Origin: Candidatus Atribacteria bacterium
GTDB lineage: Bacteria; Atribacterota; JALVIU01
Direction: 5' to 3'
DNA length: 5,702 nucleotides
NCBI GenBank assembly: GCA_027028665.1
Contig: JALVIU010000079.1
Location: 1-5,702 of the forward strand
The translations under genes and the position numbers were made by a program. The notes below the pieces were generated by a model, which was not told the DNA's origin, made no database searches, and saw only the letters and a list, made by a program, of their open reading frames with translations. Shown here in pieces: positions 5,161-5,702 of this stretch; within the stretch, counting starts at the first letter, position 1; every line of letters starts with the position of its first letter.

Positions 5161-5702
5161 TTAGTAGCTCCTATCCCTTATAAAAATGGCAAGTTCTCTT
5201 AAAAACCATGCACGCATTCCAAAATCTTCTATATATGAAAGTGCTTTTTCTATCCTATCTAAAAGCTCTTTCTTTGCCCTATCCATTCCAAATAACAATG
5301 GATAGGTAGCCTTTTTCTTCTTTTTATCACTACCCACAGGTTTTCCCAAAATCTTCTCATTCCCTTCGATATCTAATATATCATCCTTTATTTGAAAGGC
5401 AATCCCTATTTCATGTCCAAATTTAGATATAAGAGAAAGAGATTTTTCATCTGCATTTCCTATCATACCCCCTATTTCAAGGGATGCCCTTATAAAATCA
5501 GCTGTTTTATGTGTATGGATGAATAATAGGTCTTCATGATCTATATTTTTCCCTTCTGCTAAAAGGTCCTCCATCTCCCCACCTACAAGACCTCCTGTTC
5601 CTAAAACAGATGTTATCACATCTCCTATCTTCACAAGCTTTTCAGAAGAAATCGCCCAGTTTACGCCTTCGTGTATTATAAGTCTTAATCCATGTACCAA
5701 AA
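5161..5702 (-). CDS. ispA: Short-chain prenyl diphosphate synthase (FPP/GGPP synthase), N-terminus outside window
   Basis: The enzyme condenses isopentenyl diphosphate with allylic diphosphates to give farnesyl or geranylgeranyl diphosphate in isoprenoid synthesis. Only the C-terminal 180 codons (179 residues plus stop) are present. They include GGLVGGEMEDLLAEGK at 36-51 of the visible part, HKTADFIRAS at 64-73, the second aspartate-rich motif QIKDDILDIEG at 103-112 that binds Mg-diphosphate, and GKPVGSD at 119-125 followed by KATYP (130-134), a signature of IspA/CrtE-type enzymes. The first Asp-rich motif (DDxxD), which with nearby residues sets chain length, lies beyond the edge, so product length cannot be judged. 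The TTG at 5700 is not the true start: the frame remains open to the window end and the domain is incomplete. The stop lies 2 bases before rph. Confidence 0.92.
   Translation of the reverse strand, partial: LVHGLRLIIHEGVNWAISSEKLVKIGDVITSVLGTGGLVGGEMEDLLAEGKNIDHEDLLFIHTHKTADFIRASLEIGGMIGNADEKSLSLISKFGHEIGIAFQIKDDILDIEGNEKILGKPVGSDKKKKKATYPLLFGMDRAKKELLDRIEKALSYIEDFGMRAWFLRELAIFIRDRSY

Noticed and set aside
5698-5700. TTG as a start codon for the prenyl diphosphate synthase
   Set aside because: The frame is still open beyond it and the first aspartate-rich motif of the family is missing, so the true start lies outside the window.

Overview
The window is a compact, AT-rich, housekeeping stretch of a bacterial chromosome. 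Every supported gene lies on the minus strand, so transcription runs from high to low coordinates. Isoleucine is mostly ATA (by hand count 12 of 23 Ile codons in the coaX part). All four Arg codons in that part are AGA or AGG, and none of the six tRNA genes encodes its 3' CCA. A two-domain protein disulfide oxidoreductase of the kind typical of thermophiles suggests a thermophilic or anaerobic bacterium. A deep-branching group, or Nitrospirota/Dictyoglomota-like organisms, would fit, but the sequence does not fix the lineage.

Layout in order of transcription: (1) 5702-3831 holds the C-terminal part of a short-chain prenyl diphosphate synthase (ispA-like, start outside the window), then RNase PH (rph) and the XTP/dITP pyrophosphatase (rdgB). 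The gaps are 2 bases and an ATGA overlap, so this looks like one operon. (2) A strong sigma70-type promoter sits only 10 bases past the rdgB stop and serves a cluster of six tRNA genes: Pro(TGG), Gly(TCC), Arg(TCT), His(GTG), Lys(TTT) and Leu(TAG). A perfect 32-bp palindrome followed by a T-run separates Lys from Leu, and a second GC-richer hairpin follows Leu. (3) 3169-1 holds five closely packed genes: protein disulfide oxidoreductase, a PflX-like radical SAM protein, a HIT-family nucleotide hydrolase/transferase, a Nudix hydrolase and type III pantothenate kinase (coaX, C-terminus cut by the window edge). The last three junctions are TAATG, ATGA and a directly abutting stop/start, a pattern that suggests translational coupling.

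In function the window joins nucleotide-pool sanitation (RdgB, Nudix, HIT), CoA biosynthesis (CoaX), isoprenoid biosynthesis, tRNA supply with a tRNA 3'-trimming exonuclease, and thiol/disulfide redox chemistry. The only product of unknown function is the radical SAM protein. I found no mobile element, CRISPR array, defence system or clearly novel system. The most unusual items are the tRNA-Lys/tRNA-Leu palindrome and the overlap of a possible promoter with the hairpin before the disulfide oxidoreductase gene. No stretch over 300 bases is empty: the gene-poor part between 3170 and 3830 is filled by the tRNA cluster and its signals.
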